Shown here in pieces: positions 15,388 to 24,501 of a stretch of 64,000 nucleotides of DNA; the first letter of the stretch is position 1, and the number at the start of each line of letters is the position of its first letter. The stretch is from Persicirhabdus sediminis (GTDB taxonomy: Bacteria; Verrucomicrobiota; Verrucomicrobiia; Verrucomicrobiales; Akkermansiaceae): NCBI RefSeq assembly GCF_016595495.1, contig NZ_JAENIM010000039.1, positions 354,659 through 418,658 of the forward strand. The letters are read 5' to 3'. The position numbers and the translations under genes were made by a program. Under the pieces are notes generated by a model. That model saw only the letters and a program-made list of their open reading frames with translations. It made no database searches and was not told the DNA's origin.

Positions 15388-16731
15388 TTAGCGCTTTTTG
15401 CCATTTTTGTTTGGTCGGCGCTTGGCGGTTTTCTTGCTCGCTTTCTTTTTACCGAATGTGCGGTTTTGTTTGGCGTCGAGTCCGCTTTGGAACCGCTTCG
15501 ATGATTCTGAGCGGTTGACCGAGTGGCGCTTTGGTTTGACCTTTTGTGGTTTTTCGAAGCGGCTGGATTTATCTTCTTCTGGTGCAGGCACATTGTAGTT
15601 GAATCCAGCGAGTTGGCGCACGGCGATGGTGCGACCGATGTGTTTTTCCAGCTTGGCGAGACGGTTTTGGTCAGCCGCGGTATTAAATGTGATCGCGTGA
15701 CCGGTAGCTCCAGCGCGTCCGGTGCGACCGATGCGGTGGATGTAGTCTTCGTTGCTTTCAGGGAAATCGAAATTAACCACGTGAGTGATGGAGTCGATGT
15801 CGAGCCCGCGAGCGGCGATGTCGGTGGCTACAAGTACGCGGATTTTGTTTTCACGGAAATCGCGGATGGTGCGTGAGCGGTGGTTCTGGGACATCTCACC
15901 GTGCATGGCGGCGGAGTCGATGCCGGCGCGCTGCAGGTCTTTGGCGAGTCCAGCTACTTGGTCGCGGGTGCGTACAAATACGAGCACGGAGAAAAAGTTG
16001 TGGTCATCAAGCAGGCCGATGAGCAGGTCAGTTTTTAGGTGTTGCTCAGCTGGGTAGAGGAATTGCTCGATGGTGCTGGCGGTATTGCTGCGCTTGCCTA
16101 CTTCTACGATTTCTGGCTTTTCCATGAAATCTGCAGCGAGTTTTTCCAGCGGCTTAGGCAGGGTGGCTGAGAAAAGTAATGTCTGACGGCGATTTGGCAG
16201 CGGGCGGATGATTTCGATGATGTCGGGGAGGAATCCCATGTCGAGCATGCGATCGGCTTCGTCGAGAACGAGGAATTCTAGTTTGCCAAACTGGCAGTGG
16301 TTGCCTTTTTGCAGTGCGAGTAGTCGGCCAGGTGTGGCGATGACGATGTCGGCATTGCTTTGTAGTTTTTCAATCTGATGTTGCTCGCTGGCGCCGCCGG
16401 TGACGACGACGGTGCGCAAATTGGTAAATTTTGCGTATTTGCGGATATTTTCGTGGATCTGGTGAACCAGCTCACGAGTGGGAGCAATGATGAGCGCTTT
16501 GGTGTGACGTTGGTTGTCACTGCTAGTTGCTTGGCAGAGTTTGGATAAAATCGGCAGGGTGAATGCTGCGGTTTTGCCGGTGCCGGTTTGGGCGATGCCA
16601 ATAAGGTCGTGGTTTTTGACGATTTTGGGAATGGCACGTTGCTGAATCGGCATGGGTTTGGCGTACCCAAGCTCGTTGATCGCTTTGGTAATTCTCTCTG
16701 CTAGGCCTAATTGCTCGAACGACATACTCAC
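15388..16731 (-). CDS. rhlE: DEAD-box RNA helicase, RhlE-like
   Basis: ATP-dependent RNA unwinding, typically in ribosome assembly or mRNA decay at low temperature. 447 aa. Motifs in order: Q motif (P-M-P-I-Q-Q), Walker A A-Q-T-G-T-G-K-T (about 47-54), P-T-R-E-L, D-E-A-D, S-A-T, and H-R-I-G-R-T-G-R. The last 70 residues are strongly basic (poly-Lys/Arg with Ser and Asn), an RNA-binding tail usual for RhlE-type proteins. M-S-M-S-F offers two adjacent starts, 16731 and 16725; either fits. It is the only gene in its apparent transcript and is divergent from the GH2 gene. Confidence 0.93.
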   Translation of the reverse strand: MSMSFEQLGLAERITKAINELGYAKPMPIQQRAIPKIVKNHDLIGIAQTGTGKTAAFTLPILSKLCQATSSDNQRHTKALIIAPTRELVHQIHENIRKYAKFTNLRTVVVTGGASEQHQIEKLQSNADIVIATPGRLLALQKGNHCQFGKLEFLVLDEADRMLDMGFLPDIIEIIRPLPNRRQTLLFSATLPKPLEKLAADFMEKPEIVEVGKRSNTASTIEQFLYPAEQHLKTDLLIGLLDDHNFFSVLVFVRTRDQVAGLAKDLQRAGIDSAAMHGEMSQNHRSRTIRDFRENKIRVLVATDIAARGLDIDSITHVVNFDFPESNEDYIHRIGRTGRAGATGHAITFNTAADQNRLAKLEKHIGRTIAVRQLAGFNYNVPAPEEDKSSRFEKPQKVKPKRHSVNRSESSKRFQSGLDAKQNRTFGKKKASKKTAKRRPNKNGKKR

Positions 16732-16828
16732 GAGATAGTTCCGATCAGGTAAAATACAAGTTATTTACCGTGTCACTTTTCTCTGCTGTTTGCAGCTGGA
16801 TCGAGGATTATTTTTAATTGGGACAATA

Positions 16829-16854
16829 TTTGCGCATCTGTCGCAAATTATAAT
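16829..16854 (+). promoter_or_regulatory. Operator-like repeat abutting a TATAAT box
   Basis: TTTGCG-N7-CGCAAA (16829-16847) is followed at once by a perfect TATAAT at 16849-16854. The same half-site recurs at 17005-17033 in front of the GH2 gene, suggesting one regulator binds both sites. A matching -35 is not obvious. Confidence 0.4.
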
Positions 16855-17004
16855 ACCTGCTGGCAAGTATTTAGTTGATGGTTTAGCAACTATTAGTGGT
16901 CGATATTTTACTTATTCAGCTGTGATTTAACTGAATGTCATGTTTTTTTATCATTTCGTGGTGATTGTTTATCATTTTTAAAACACTTCACTGGCTGTGC
17001 AAGA

Positions 17005-17033
17005 TTTGCGTTAAATATAGTAGTTGACGCAAA
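17005..17033 (+). promoter_or_regulatory. Second TTTGCGT/ACGCAAA inverted repeat
   Basis: Arms TTTGCGT (17005-17011) and ACGCAAA (17027-17033) flank 15 bp and lie 36 bp before the GH2 ATG. The half-sites match the upstream copy at 16829-16847. The form is compatible with a LacI-like or similar dimeric regulator; this is inference. Confidence 0.4.
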
Positions 17034-17068
17034 ATGTGGTAGGTTTAAGATGCGTATTATATATCAAC

Positions 17069-20000
17069 ATGAGGACACCAACTAAATGGTCAACCTTGCT
17101 GGCAGCAGCAGGTGTGACGACAGCTTTTACTACTATGCTGAGCGCAGAGACGCTCAATTTTAACCCCGCTTGGAAGTTCATTAAAGATGACGTTGAGCAG
17201 GGACAAAAAGTCGATTTGGACGATTCCAGCTGGGAGACAGTCTCCGCGCCGCATACCTTTAATGATGTGGACACCTTTGACGATTGGTCCGAGCTCGGCC
17301 ACGTGGGTGAGCGCGATCAATGGGATGGACGTACTTGGTACCGCAAACATTTTGTTGCGCCTAAAGAATGGGACGGCAAACAGATCATTCTGGAATTTGA
17401 GGCGATTCGCCAGCTGAGTGAAGTGTATATCAATGGCGTGAAGCTAGGTGGCTCAGAAAATGGTTTTGTGCCATTTGGTTTCAACCTCAGCAAGCACCTG
17501 AAATACGGCGAAAATAACGTAATCGCGGTGATGGCTGATAATAGCTTTGTGCGCGATGAAGAGGATCAAGGCCACAAGTGGGACGCTTATGAAGGCGGCG
17601 CTAAACTGCCATGGAATAACCCACACTGGCACCCAGCTCACGGCGGCATTTACCGCAATGTGAAACTGCACGTTAAGGATGCGGTGCATCTCACGCTGCC
17701 ACTTTATGATAATCTGGAAACAGTAGGTACTTATACTTACGCGCTGGATCCATCACGCGAAAAAGCAACCATCGGTGTGGAGCCAGAGGTGATGAACTCA
17801 AGTTCTGAGTCGCAGTCGCTAGAAGTTATCTCATTGGTATTTGATGCCGATGGCGAGCAGGTGCTCGAGCTGAAAGAATCCGCCAAACTTGCAGCTGGCG
17901 AGAAGAAGGTGATTCAGATGCGCGCGCAGCTGGAGAACCCACGTTTGTGGGAGCCGGCATCACCACATGTTTATACGGTGAAAACTCAGCTGAAAGTTGA
18001 CGGCAAAGTGGTAGATGAAAACCAAGAACCACTGGGTGTGCGCTGGATGCAATTTAATCCGCACACAGGTTTTTACATCAATGATCGCTATGTGAAAATG
18101 AAAGGTTGGGGGCAGAAACCAACCAACGAATGGCCAGGTCTAGGGGCTGCTCAGCCAGATTGGATGCACTATTTCACCATGCAGCTGATGGCTGAAGCGA
18201 ATGGTAACATGGTGCGCTGGGGTCACTGCGCTGGCGCCAAAGCCTCATTAGTGGCGTCTGACCAACTGGGCATTCTCACCCTGCAAGTGGGTGTGGACGG
18301 TGAGCAAGACGTAGAAGGTCACCCATGGGAAGTGCGCGCTGCCGCATTCCGCGATATGATCATCTATTTCCGCAACCATCCATCCATCGTTGTTTGGGAA
18401 GGTGGCAACCGCCGCGTTTCTAGACCACACGTGGTTGAGCTGACTGATTTTATCAAAAAGTACGATCCGCACGGTGGTCGTGGATATGGACATCGCTCAC
18501 CTGATACTGTGGTTGGCGAATTCAGTAATGTTTCTATCACCATGGAAGGTGGCGGATTCCGCGAAGGCATGACTCCTATCGAAGGTGAATATAACCGCGA
18601 GGAGAGCCCGCGCCGCGTCTGGGATCGCCAGACACCTCCATATGAAAATTGGCACGCTGTGGGTAGTTACGATCTCACCGCCGAGCAGTTTGCGCTCAAC
18701 CAGTGCTGGCAGTGGGACAAAGTAAGCTTCCGCGGCCACGGTGGTGGTGCTAACTGGATCTTCTCAGACTCCACATCAGGTGGTCGTGTGAATACAGAAG
18801 TTTCCCGTACCTCAGGTGAAGTTGACGGTGTGCGTTTGCCAAAAGAAGCGTATTACGCCTGCCGTGTGATTTTCTCAGACGAACCAGACATGCATTTGCT
18901 TGGCCACTGGAACTATCCAGCTGGAACTAAAAAGACACAGTATGTGATTTCTAATGCTGAGGAAGTGGAGCTGTTTTTGAATGGCAAGTCACTGGGCAAA
19001 CAAAAGCGTACCGTTGGTACTGACGTGAGAAATAACAAGCACCCGCTGATTTTCTCATGGGCAGATGTGCCATTTGAAAAAGGTGAAGTGTTAGCTGTAG
19101 CTTACATTGATGGCAAAGAAGTTTGCCGTCACGAGAAGAAGTCTACTGGTGACGCGGTCGCGCTGAGAATTACTCCAATCCTTGGGCCTGACGGTTTCCA
19201 AGCTAACGGTAGTGATGTGGCTCTGTTTGATGTCGAAGCTGTCGATAAAGATGGCAAGCGTGTTTTGGTCTGGAATGGTAAAGTTGACTTTGAACTCAGC
19301 GGCCCAGGAATCTGGCGCGGCGGCTATAACAGCGGCAAAATCAAAACCATCAACCATACCTACCTCGACCTCGAGTCTGGCATCAACCGTGTGGCTGTGC
19401 GCTCAACTCTCGAGCCAGGGGAAATTACCCTCAAGGTGACCACCGAAAAAGGACTCAAAGCAGGGTCTGTTAGCGTAAAGGTTAACGATGCTAAAGTTGC
19501 AAACGGTATCAGTGGTTACATGCCACCATTGCCAGCAGCTGAGCCAACTGAGCGACTAGCAGCGCCTCCAGCTGAAGATCTGGAAATGGCCAAACGTGAT
19601 AAACCACTCGAGCTGGCGAAAGTTGACGGCATCGTTAGTGACCTCACCTACACAGGTCCATCACCATCAGGAGCTGACATTGTGAAGCCAATGATTGGCC
19701 AGCCAGCATTCAGTGATTATCCAAATCCATTCAAGGTGATTCACCCATTAGTGGCAGAGTCTGAGCAGATCCGTCTGCCATTCCACGACTGGGATTACTG
19801 GGCGGCTGATGTGGTTGGATTTGTTGTTGATAAAGACGCATGGGTCTACGTTGGCCACGTTCATTCACTGCCGTCACCTGCATGGCTCGATGAATTTGAA
19901 AAGCTAGACGCGTCACTCAGCCTGAACAATGGTAAGGAGACTCACGAGCTTTACAGAAAGCATTTCAAGGCGAACTCAGAGATTCTCATTCCAAGTAATT

Positions 20001-20089
20001 TGGACATGAATCAAGAGCAGCTGAAGAAGATCAAACAGAGACATATGCACTTCCGTCAGATGATGATCTTCGTGGTAGAAGATAAATAA
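17069..20089 (+). CDS. Secreted glycoside hydrolase family 2 protein with atypical active site
   Basis: GH2 beta-glycosidase relative (beta-galactosidase-like) of 1006 aa, exported by a signal peptide ending around residue 26 (T-M-L-S-A then E-T-L). The order is GH2 sugar-binding jelly roll (about 30-210), immunoglobulin-like domain (about 215-335), TIM barrel (about 340-620), and then C-terminal beta domains, with a final segment of about 140 residues that I do not recognise. The usual acid/base Asn-Glu pair is altered: in H-P-S-I-V-V-W-E-G-G-N-R-R, Asn447 is followed by Arg448. A nucleophile-like Glu is present in I-E-G-E-Y-N (E505/E507). It may use another donor, cleave a different linkage, or only bind sugar. 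The ATG at 17069 is preferred over an upstream in-frame start at 17024. Confidence 0.85.
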   Translation: MRTPTKWSTLLAAAGVTTAFTTMLSAETLNFNPAWKFIKDDVEQGQKVDLDDSSWETVSAPHTFNDVDTFDDWSELGHVGERDQWDGRTWYRKHFVAPKEWDGKQIILEFEAIRQLSEVYINGVKLGGSENGFVPFGFNLSKHLKYGENNVIAVMADNSFVRDEEDQGHKWDAYEGGAKLPWNNPHWHPAHGGIYRNVKLHVKDAVHLTLPLYDNLETVGTYTYALDPSREKATIGVEPEVMNSSSESQSLEVISLVFDADGEQVLELKESAKLAAGEKKVIQMRAQLENPRLWEPASPHVYTVKTQLKVDGKVVDENQEPLGVRWMQFNPHTGFYINDRYVKMKGWGQKPTNEWPGLGAAQPDWMHYFTMQLMAEANGNMVRWGHCAGAKASLVASDQLGILTLQVGVDGEQDVEGHPWEVRAAAFRDMIIYFRNHPSIVVWEGGNRRVSRPHVVELTDFIKKYDPHGGRGYGHRSPDTVVGEFSNVSITMEGGGFREGMTPIEGEYNREESPRRVWDRQTPPYENWHAVGSYDLTAEQFALNQCWQWDKVSFRGHGGGANWIFSDSTSGGRVNTEVSRTSGEVDGVRLPKEAYYACRVIFSDEPDMHLLGHWNYPAGTKKTQYVISNAEEVELFLNGKSLGKQKRTVGTDVRNNKHPLIFSWADVPFEKGEVLAVAYIDGKEVCRHEKKSTGDAVALRITPILGPDGFQANGSDVALFDVEAVDKDGKRVLVWNGKVDFELSGPGIWRGGYNSGKIKTINHTYLDLESGINRVAVRSTLEPGEITLKVTTEKGLKAGSVSVKVNDAKVANGISGYMPPLPAAEPTERLAAPPAEDLEMAKRDKPLELAKVDGIVSDLTYTGPSPSGADIVKPMIGQPAFSDYPNPFKVIHPLVAESEQIRLPFHDWDYWAADVVGFVVDKDAWVYVGHVHSLPSPAWLDEFEKLDASLSLNNGKETHELYRKHFKANSEILIPSNLDMNQEQLKKIKQRHMHFRQMMIFVVEDK

Positions 20090-20123
20090 TTCTAGCTAGA
20101 AAAAGCTTAAATAATATTTGCCA

Positions 20124-20156
20124 AGCGTGCTCCTAATTGGGAGCGCGCTTTTTTTT
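20124..20156 (+). terminator. Terminator of the GH2 gene
   Basis: Stem of about 10 bp, AGCGTGCTCC with GGGAGCGCGCT (one G-U), loop TAATT, then eight T. Confidence 0.85.
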
Positions 20157-20245
20157 GTTTCTTATTCATTATTAAAAACTTGTATCATCCTGGGCTGTTT
20201 GTGATAGAATGACAGTTCCTGTATCAATTAGTACCCTATATCAAT

Positions 20246-21331
20246 ATGAATAACTCCCCAAAATCCCCCCACATTAGATACCCAGACGCAACTCTGGTGA
20301 TGACCTTTGAGCCTGCCCGCAAACATCACTGGGCACGTCTTCTCAAACATCTAGCTGAAGATCAAACATTGGTGAACCTCAGCAAAACTACCTTCAGCCA
20401 AATTCATGAGCTGCAGCATTATTGTTCTAAATCTAAAGGTGAAATCGTGCCGCCGCAACGCGTGCCATTGACTCTAGCTGGCAAACGGCTCGAGCTGATC
20501 ATCACCTGCGGGCGACTGCTTAGTTTTGAATTCGAAGGATACGACTTCACCAGCGAGCCCGCTTCCAGCCAGCTGGAAAACTTCTTCACCGAGCTGGTCA
20601 TTTTGCTCTCGCTCTCAGCTTCCCTGAGAATCAAAGATTCGCAGAATGAAAAGGCGCTGATGAAAATTGAGGCCAGAGATCATGCGCGGAAAGTTGCGCG
20701 TTTGGCATTGATCGAGCAGGTGGAAATCCCACGCAGCCCAGCGGTGTCAATTGCCAGCATGAGCTACAACGCAGCGCCATCTGAGCAGGTATTTGTTGAT
20801 AGTATTACCCGCTGCGAGCTGGATGATTGGAATGGCGCGGCTCCTGGTGACGACGACTCATTGGCTGATTATTTCTCCGAATACCATGGCGAATATACCG
20901 CGTGGTTTGGCATCGTCCGTGAGGTCTGGTTCGATAAAGAAAAACAAGAAACCCACATTCGTGTGGAGCATAAATATTTTGATGGCATCGTCGATACCCA
21001 CCTACAAATCACCTCTATCTACGGAGCTGGTGATTTTGAAGTCATTGTCGCTGGCGAGATTGCCGAGCAGAACTTGCCTCTGCTCAGTCTAGCTAGATTC
21101 TACGGTGAGGTGGGCGAGACCAAAGACCGTAGCATCTGCGTCTACGCCGACTACATTCGCTATTGGGATTGGGGCAAATTTGCCTTCATGGATTACGGCC
21201 TAGATGGCAGTAATCCTGAATGGGTGAAACTTCGCAAAATCTCAGGATATGAAGTTTATACCACCAAACCTAATACAGCATTTTACGAGAGCTTGTTAGG
21301 CTGTAGGCATGCCTACAGTGAAGCGTCATAG
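20246..21331 (+). CDS. Hypothetical protein, cytoplasmic
   Basis: 361 aa, no recognised family. No signal peptide and no membrane segment. The sequence is soluble-looking with mixed alpha/beta character: a helical N-terminal half including H-A-R-K-V-A-R-L-A-L near residue 148, and an acidic, aromatic-rich C-terminal half containing many W, Y, D and E residues. No catalytic motif is obvious. It has its own terminator and lies between two secreted sugar-related genes but shows no mechanistic link to them. The start at 20246 has no Shine-Dalgarno, as with many genes here. An 18-bp perfect palindrome lies within its last codons (21301-21318). Confidence 0.78.
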   Translation: MNNSPKSPHIRYPDATLVMTFEPARKHHWARLLKHLAEDQTLVNLSKTTFSQIHELQHYCSKSKGEIVPPQRVPLTLAGKRLELIITCGRLLSFEFEGYDFTSEPASSQLENFFTELVILLSLSASLRIKDSQNEKALMKIEARDHARKVARLALIEQVEIPRSPAVSIASMSYNAAPSEQVFVDSITRCELDDWNGAAPGDDDSLADYFSEYHGEYTAWFGIVREVWFDKEKQETHIRVEHKYFDGIVDTHLQITSIYGAGDFEVIVAGEIAEQNLPLLSLARFYGEVGETKDRSICVYADYIRYWDWGKFAFMDYGLDGSNPEWVKLRKISGYEVYTTKPNTAFYESLLGCRHAYSEAS

Positions 21332-21342
21332 CATGTGTGTTG

Positions 21343-21380
21343 ACCAGCTGGGGCAAGCTTGTTGCTCCAGCTGGTTTTTT
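21343..21380 (+). terminator. Long-stem terminator
   Basis: 14-bp stem between 21343-21356 and 21362-21375 (one G-U), loop GCTTG, then a T-run. Arms begin with ACCAGCTGG, the motif seen repeatedly in this genome. Confidence 0.88.
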
Positions 21381-21403
21381 GTGCCTAGCTAGCATTCTAC
21401 CAG

Positions 21404-22573
21404 CTAGTTTTGTTCGGTGATTTGGTGAATCCAGCCAGCCAGCGTGACGATGTACAGCTCACCCTGACCATCTTGGCCAAACGAGGCGATGCTTCGCAGG
21501 CCACCATTTTCAGCTTTGAGAATATTTGACCAATCTTTCAGCTGCGCCGCCTTGCCTGCTTCTACCTTGAATGACCAAACGTGCGGCGTGACGTAGTCGG
21601 CAAAAAAGTAGTGGCCGTCTAGCGATTTGATTTTCCCGCGGTAAACGCAGCCACCGGTGATAGATAAACCTTCGCCCGCGGCTGAGCCGTGCGCGTAAAC
21701 GTGAATTGGGTCGATGGCGCCAGCTGGCTTTTTGCCGCCCGCTTTTTTGTTGGGGGTTTCTATCAACCCTTCACGCAGCCGCCAGCCAAAGTTGGCGCCG
21801 CCAGCAGATCCAGCTGGTAGATAGTTAATTTCTTCCCAATGGTTCTGCCCAACATCGGCAATATAGAGGTCGCCAGATTTGGCATCAAAAGTGCAGCGCC
21901 ATGGGTTGCGCAAGCCATAGGCCCAGATCTCATTCAGCGCTTTATCATCATTCACAAATGGGTTGTCGCCAGGGATGGAATACGATTTCTCCACAGAAAC
22001 ATCCAAACGGAGAATTTTCCCAAGGTGAGTTTTTAAGTCTTGGCCAGCATCTTTTGGGTCGTTAGCCGCGCCGCCGTCACCAATACCCGCGTAAAGAAAT
22101 CCATCAGGGCCAAATTCTAACCAGCCGCCATTATGATTTTTGTACGGTTGATCAATGGTGATTAGTTCTTCCTTAGTCGCAGCATCCGCTGTCATCAGCG
22201 AGGCGTCCGCTCTGAATCTAGCAATTTTCACCGCGTGATCAGCATCTGTATAATACAGGTAAAATCGTCGTGAGCTGGAGTAATCTGGGCAGAAGGCCAT
22301 GCCGAGAAGTCCTTGTTCGTTAGCTTGCACATCGATCACTGAGGTGAAATCCATGAAGAGCTTGGGTTGGCCAGTAGCTAGATCATAGCTGTAGATCATG
22401 CCTTCTTTTTCTACCACCCAGACTTTGCTGTTCTCCCCAGCTGGGGAGCCTAACCAGAGTGGCTTGTCGAATTTATGACTTAAGGTTTTGAGTTGTATCG
22501 GTCCAGCTAGACTCGCTGTGACGCTCGCTATTAATGCTAGAGTAAGATGTGGGAGAGTGCGCATGAATTGCAT
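21404..22573 (-). CDS. Secreted PQQ-dependent glucose/sorbosone dehydrogenase-like protein
   Basis: Beta-propeller of the soluble glucose/sorbosone dehydrogenase family (as in YliI/Asd), which oxidises aldose sugars with pyrroloquinoline quinone. 389 aa; a second ATG at 22564 is also possible. A signal peptide ends near A-S-L-A-G. Family landmarks: N-H-N-G-G-W-L-E-F-G-P-D-G with the catalytic-type His, G-I-G-D-G-G, G-K-I-L-R-L-D, A-Y-G-L-R-N-P-W-R and D-V-G-Q-N-H-W-E-E-I-N. No PQQ biosynthesis genes are in the window, so the cofactor may be imported or made elsewhere. Adjacent to the porin and GH2 genes, it may process released sugars; that link is inference. Confidence 0.88.
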   Translation of the reverse strand: MQFMRTLPHLTLALIASVTASLAGPIQLKTLSHKFDKPLWLGSPAGENSKVWVVEKEGMIYSYDLATGQPKLFMDFTSVIDVQANEQGLLGMAFCPDYSSSRRFYLYYTDADHAVKIARFRADASLMTADAATKEELITIDQPYKNHNGGWLEFGPDGFLYAGIGDGGAANDPKDAGQDLKTHLGKILRLDVSVEKSYSIPGDNPFVNDDKALNEIWAYGLRNPWRCTFDAKSGDLYIADVGQNHWEEINYLPAGSAGGANFGWRLREGLIETPNKKAGGKKPAGAIDPIHVYAHGSAAGEGLSITGGCVYRGKIKSLDGHYFFADYVTPHVWSFKVEAGKAAQLKDWSNILKAENGGLRSIASFGQDGQGELYIVTLAGWIHQITEQN

Positions 22574-22742
22574 TATAGTGATGACGGTCTATCTGCCAAG
22601 GATTTGCATGAGCCGAATTACCTGCCTAGCTGGTGACTTGTTGTATCCTAGACGGTGTTCCGGCGCTAGGTGATCGATTGCAAAGTTAACGTATGTTTAA
22701 CCTTGATTGAATATAGCCTTCTGCTAATTGTTGGAGTTAGTG

Positions 22743-24380
22743 ATGAAAAAGTTAATCTATCTGAAATTGTCGCTTGCCTGTCTGAGTTTTCAGTTGGTGC
22801 AGCTGCAGGCAGCGGAACAACAAGCTGTGGTTGAGGCCGATGATGCCGCCGCTATCTTGAAAGAAATTCGCTCTATGCGCAGCGAATACGAGGCTCGTAT
22901 CGCCAAATTGGAAAACCGAGTGATCGAGTTAGAAGGAAAAAATGCTGAGTTAAAAAACTCGGTGAAGAAGCAGAGCAATGACATTGATAGCTTAGCGAAA
23001 AAATCTAGCAAGCCAGCTGCAGTGACGAGTACGGCAACCGCAGCCACTAACTATGGCGCTAAGTCAGGCATGCCAACGGATCTTGCTCCATCACATGATG
23101 AAAGTGAGACTCCAGCTGGTTTTGCGACTCAGCTTACCGAGGATGGATTGACCAAAGGTTTTGAGTTTCATGGATATTTCCGCTCTGGTTATGGCATCAA
23201 TGAAAATGGCGAGGTGATGGAGGCATTCAAAAACCCAGGTGCGCAATCTAAATTCCGCTTGGGTAACGAGACAGAAACTTATATCGAAACGGCCTTCAGC
23301 TATCATTTCCCCGAGTTAGATCTAGATGATGGTAAAGAATTTATGGTAGCCGTTAGGACGTCGTATGTAATTCCCGATGCTTTGGGTTCTGATAGCACAC
23401 TGAGTATTCGTGAAGCTTATGGTCAGGCATTAGGTGTTTGGGAGGCTCGCCCTGAAGTTAGTTTTTGGGCTGGTCAGAGGTTTTACGACCGCTGGGATGT
23501 GCATATGTCGGATTTCTACTATCTCGATATGAGTGGATTTGGTGGCGGTATGGAAGGTTTAGACCTCGGTTTTGGTAAGCTATCGGTCGCGTGGTTAGGC
23601 GGTAGTATTGATGCATTGAATTCTAACGCGTCAGAGGAGCTCAATGAGGTGAATACAAAAAACAGCATCGATTTTCGTCTTTCCGATATCGAACTTGGGC
23701 CAGGTGTTGGTTTTGTTTGGCTCGATCTAGCTGATCTCGACGATACTTTTAAACCTAACGAGCAGAATGTTGTTGTTAATGGTTCTGGTGGTATAGCTGG
23801 TGGATTTTCCTATGAACTGCAGGATGTGTGGGGTGGTTACAGCCGCACCATGGTGCAGTACGGTGTAGGGGCAGCAGCTAAATTTAGAACCACTCAGGAA
23901 GATTACAGCTTCTTGGATCTGCCTACAGATCCGCTCACTCCGACCGTGGTGAATACGGACGATAGCTGGCATTTTCGTGCGGTTCAGGATCTAGTCATTC
24001 AGCCTAACGAGTGCGTGAGCATGCAGGGCACGATTGTTTGGGATGAAGTTGATGTGGGTGTTGAGGGCATGGACTCACGTAATAGTTGGGTCTCATTTGG
24101 TCTGCGTCCTCAGTATCATTTCACCGATCATTTTAGCGTCGCATTGGAAGCTGGTATTGACTATGTCGATAGCGATCTGTTTGACAGCGGAACAGTTTAC
24201 AAATTTACCATTGCTCCTCAGCTAACGCCCAAGCGCGATTATTTCTCTCGTCCTGCATTGCGCCTATTCTTGACCTGGGCGACTTGGTCTGACGACTTAG
24301 AAGGCTATGTAGCACCACGGACTAACGGCGATGATACTAGCGGTCTATCAGCTGGTATTCAGGTTGAGTCATGGTGGTAA
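22743..24380 (+). CDS. Maltoporin (LamB)-like sugar porin with N-terminal coiled coil
   Basis: Outer-membrane beta-barrel for carbohydrate diffusion. 545 aa from the ATG at 22743, which has a GGAG Shine-Dalgarno at 22733-22736. Signal peptide to about residue 23. The LamB hallmark G-Q-R-F-Y-D-R-W-D-V-H-M-S-D-F-Y-Y is near residue 245, followed by many alternating amphipathic strands and a C-terminus ending in Trp-Trp, consistent with an outer-membrane sorting signal. Classical LamB lacks the coiled coil of about 50 residues found here after the signal peptide (R-S-M-R-S-E-Y-E-A-R-I-A and following), which may tether the trimer or bind peptidoglycan. Substrate unknown. Confidence 0.85.
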   Translation: MKKLIYLKLSLACLSFQLVQLQAAEQQAVVEADDAAAILKEIRSMRSEYEARIAKLENRVIELEGKNAELKNSVKKQSNDIDSLAKKSSKPAAVTSTATAATNYGAKSGMPTDLAPSHDESETPAGFATQLTEDGLTKGFEFHGYFRSGYGINENGEVMEAFKNPGAQSKFRLGNETETYIETAFSYHFPELDLDDGKEFMVAVRTSYVIPDALGSDSTLSIREAYGQALGVWEARPEVSFWAGQRFYDRWDVHMSDFYYLDMSGFGGGMEGLDLGFGKLSVAWLGGSIDALNSNASEELNEVNTKNSIDFRLSDIELGPGVGFVWLDLADLDDTFKPNEQNVVVNGSGGIAGGFSYELQDVWGGYSRTMVQYGVGAAAKFRTTQEDYSFLDLPTDPLTPTVVNTDDSWHFRAVQDLVIQPNECVSMQGTIVWDEVDVGVEGMDSRNSWVSFGLRPQYHFTDHFSVALEAGIDYVDSDLFDSGTVYKFTIAPQLTPKRDYFSRPALRLFLTWATWSDDLEGYVAPRTNGDDTSGLSAGIQVESWW

Positions 24381-24439
24381 GCCAGTATTTTATTTGTTAA
24401 TGCTGATCGCTGCAGCTGTATAACATTACCCAATATAAT

Positions 24440-24472
24440 AAATGCCCGCTCTGTAAAACAGAGTGGGCATTT
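24440..24472. terminator. Bidirectional terminator, porin/TonB receptor
   Basis: 15-bp stem (one G-U) between 24440-24454 and 24458-24472, A-rich on the left end and T-rich on the right, placed between convergent genes. Confidence 0.85.
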
Positions 24473-24501
24473 ATGGCTTAGGGAAAGGGTCTATCTAATG
24501 A

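Noticed and set aside
22728-24380. TTG start at 22728 for the porin
   Set aside because: The ATG at 22743 has a GGAG at the right distance and gives a normal signal peptide.
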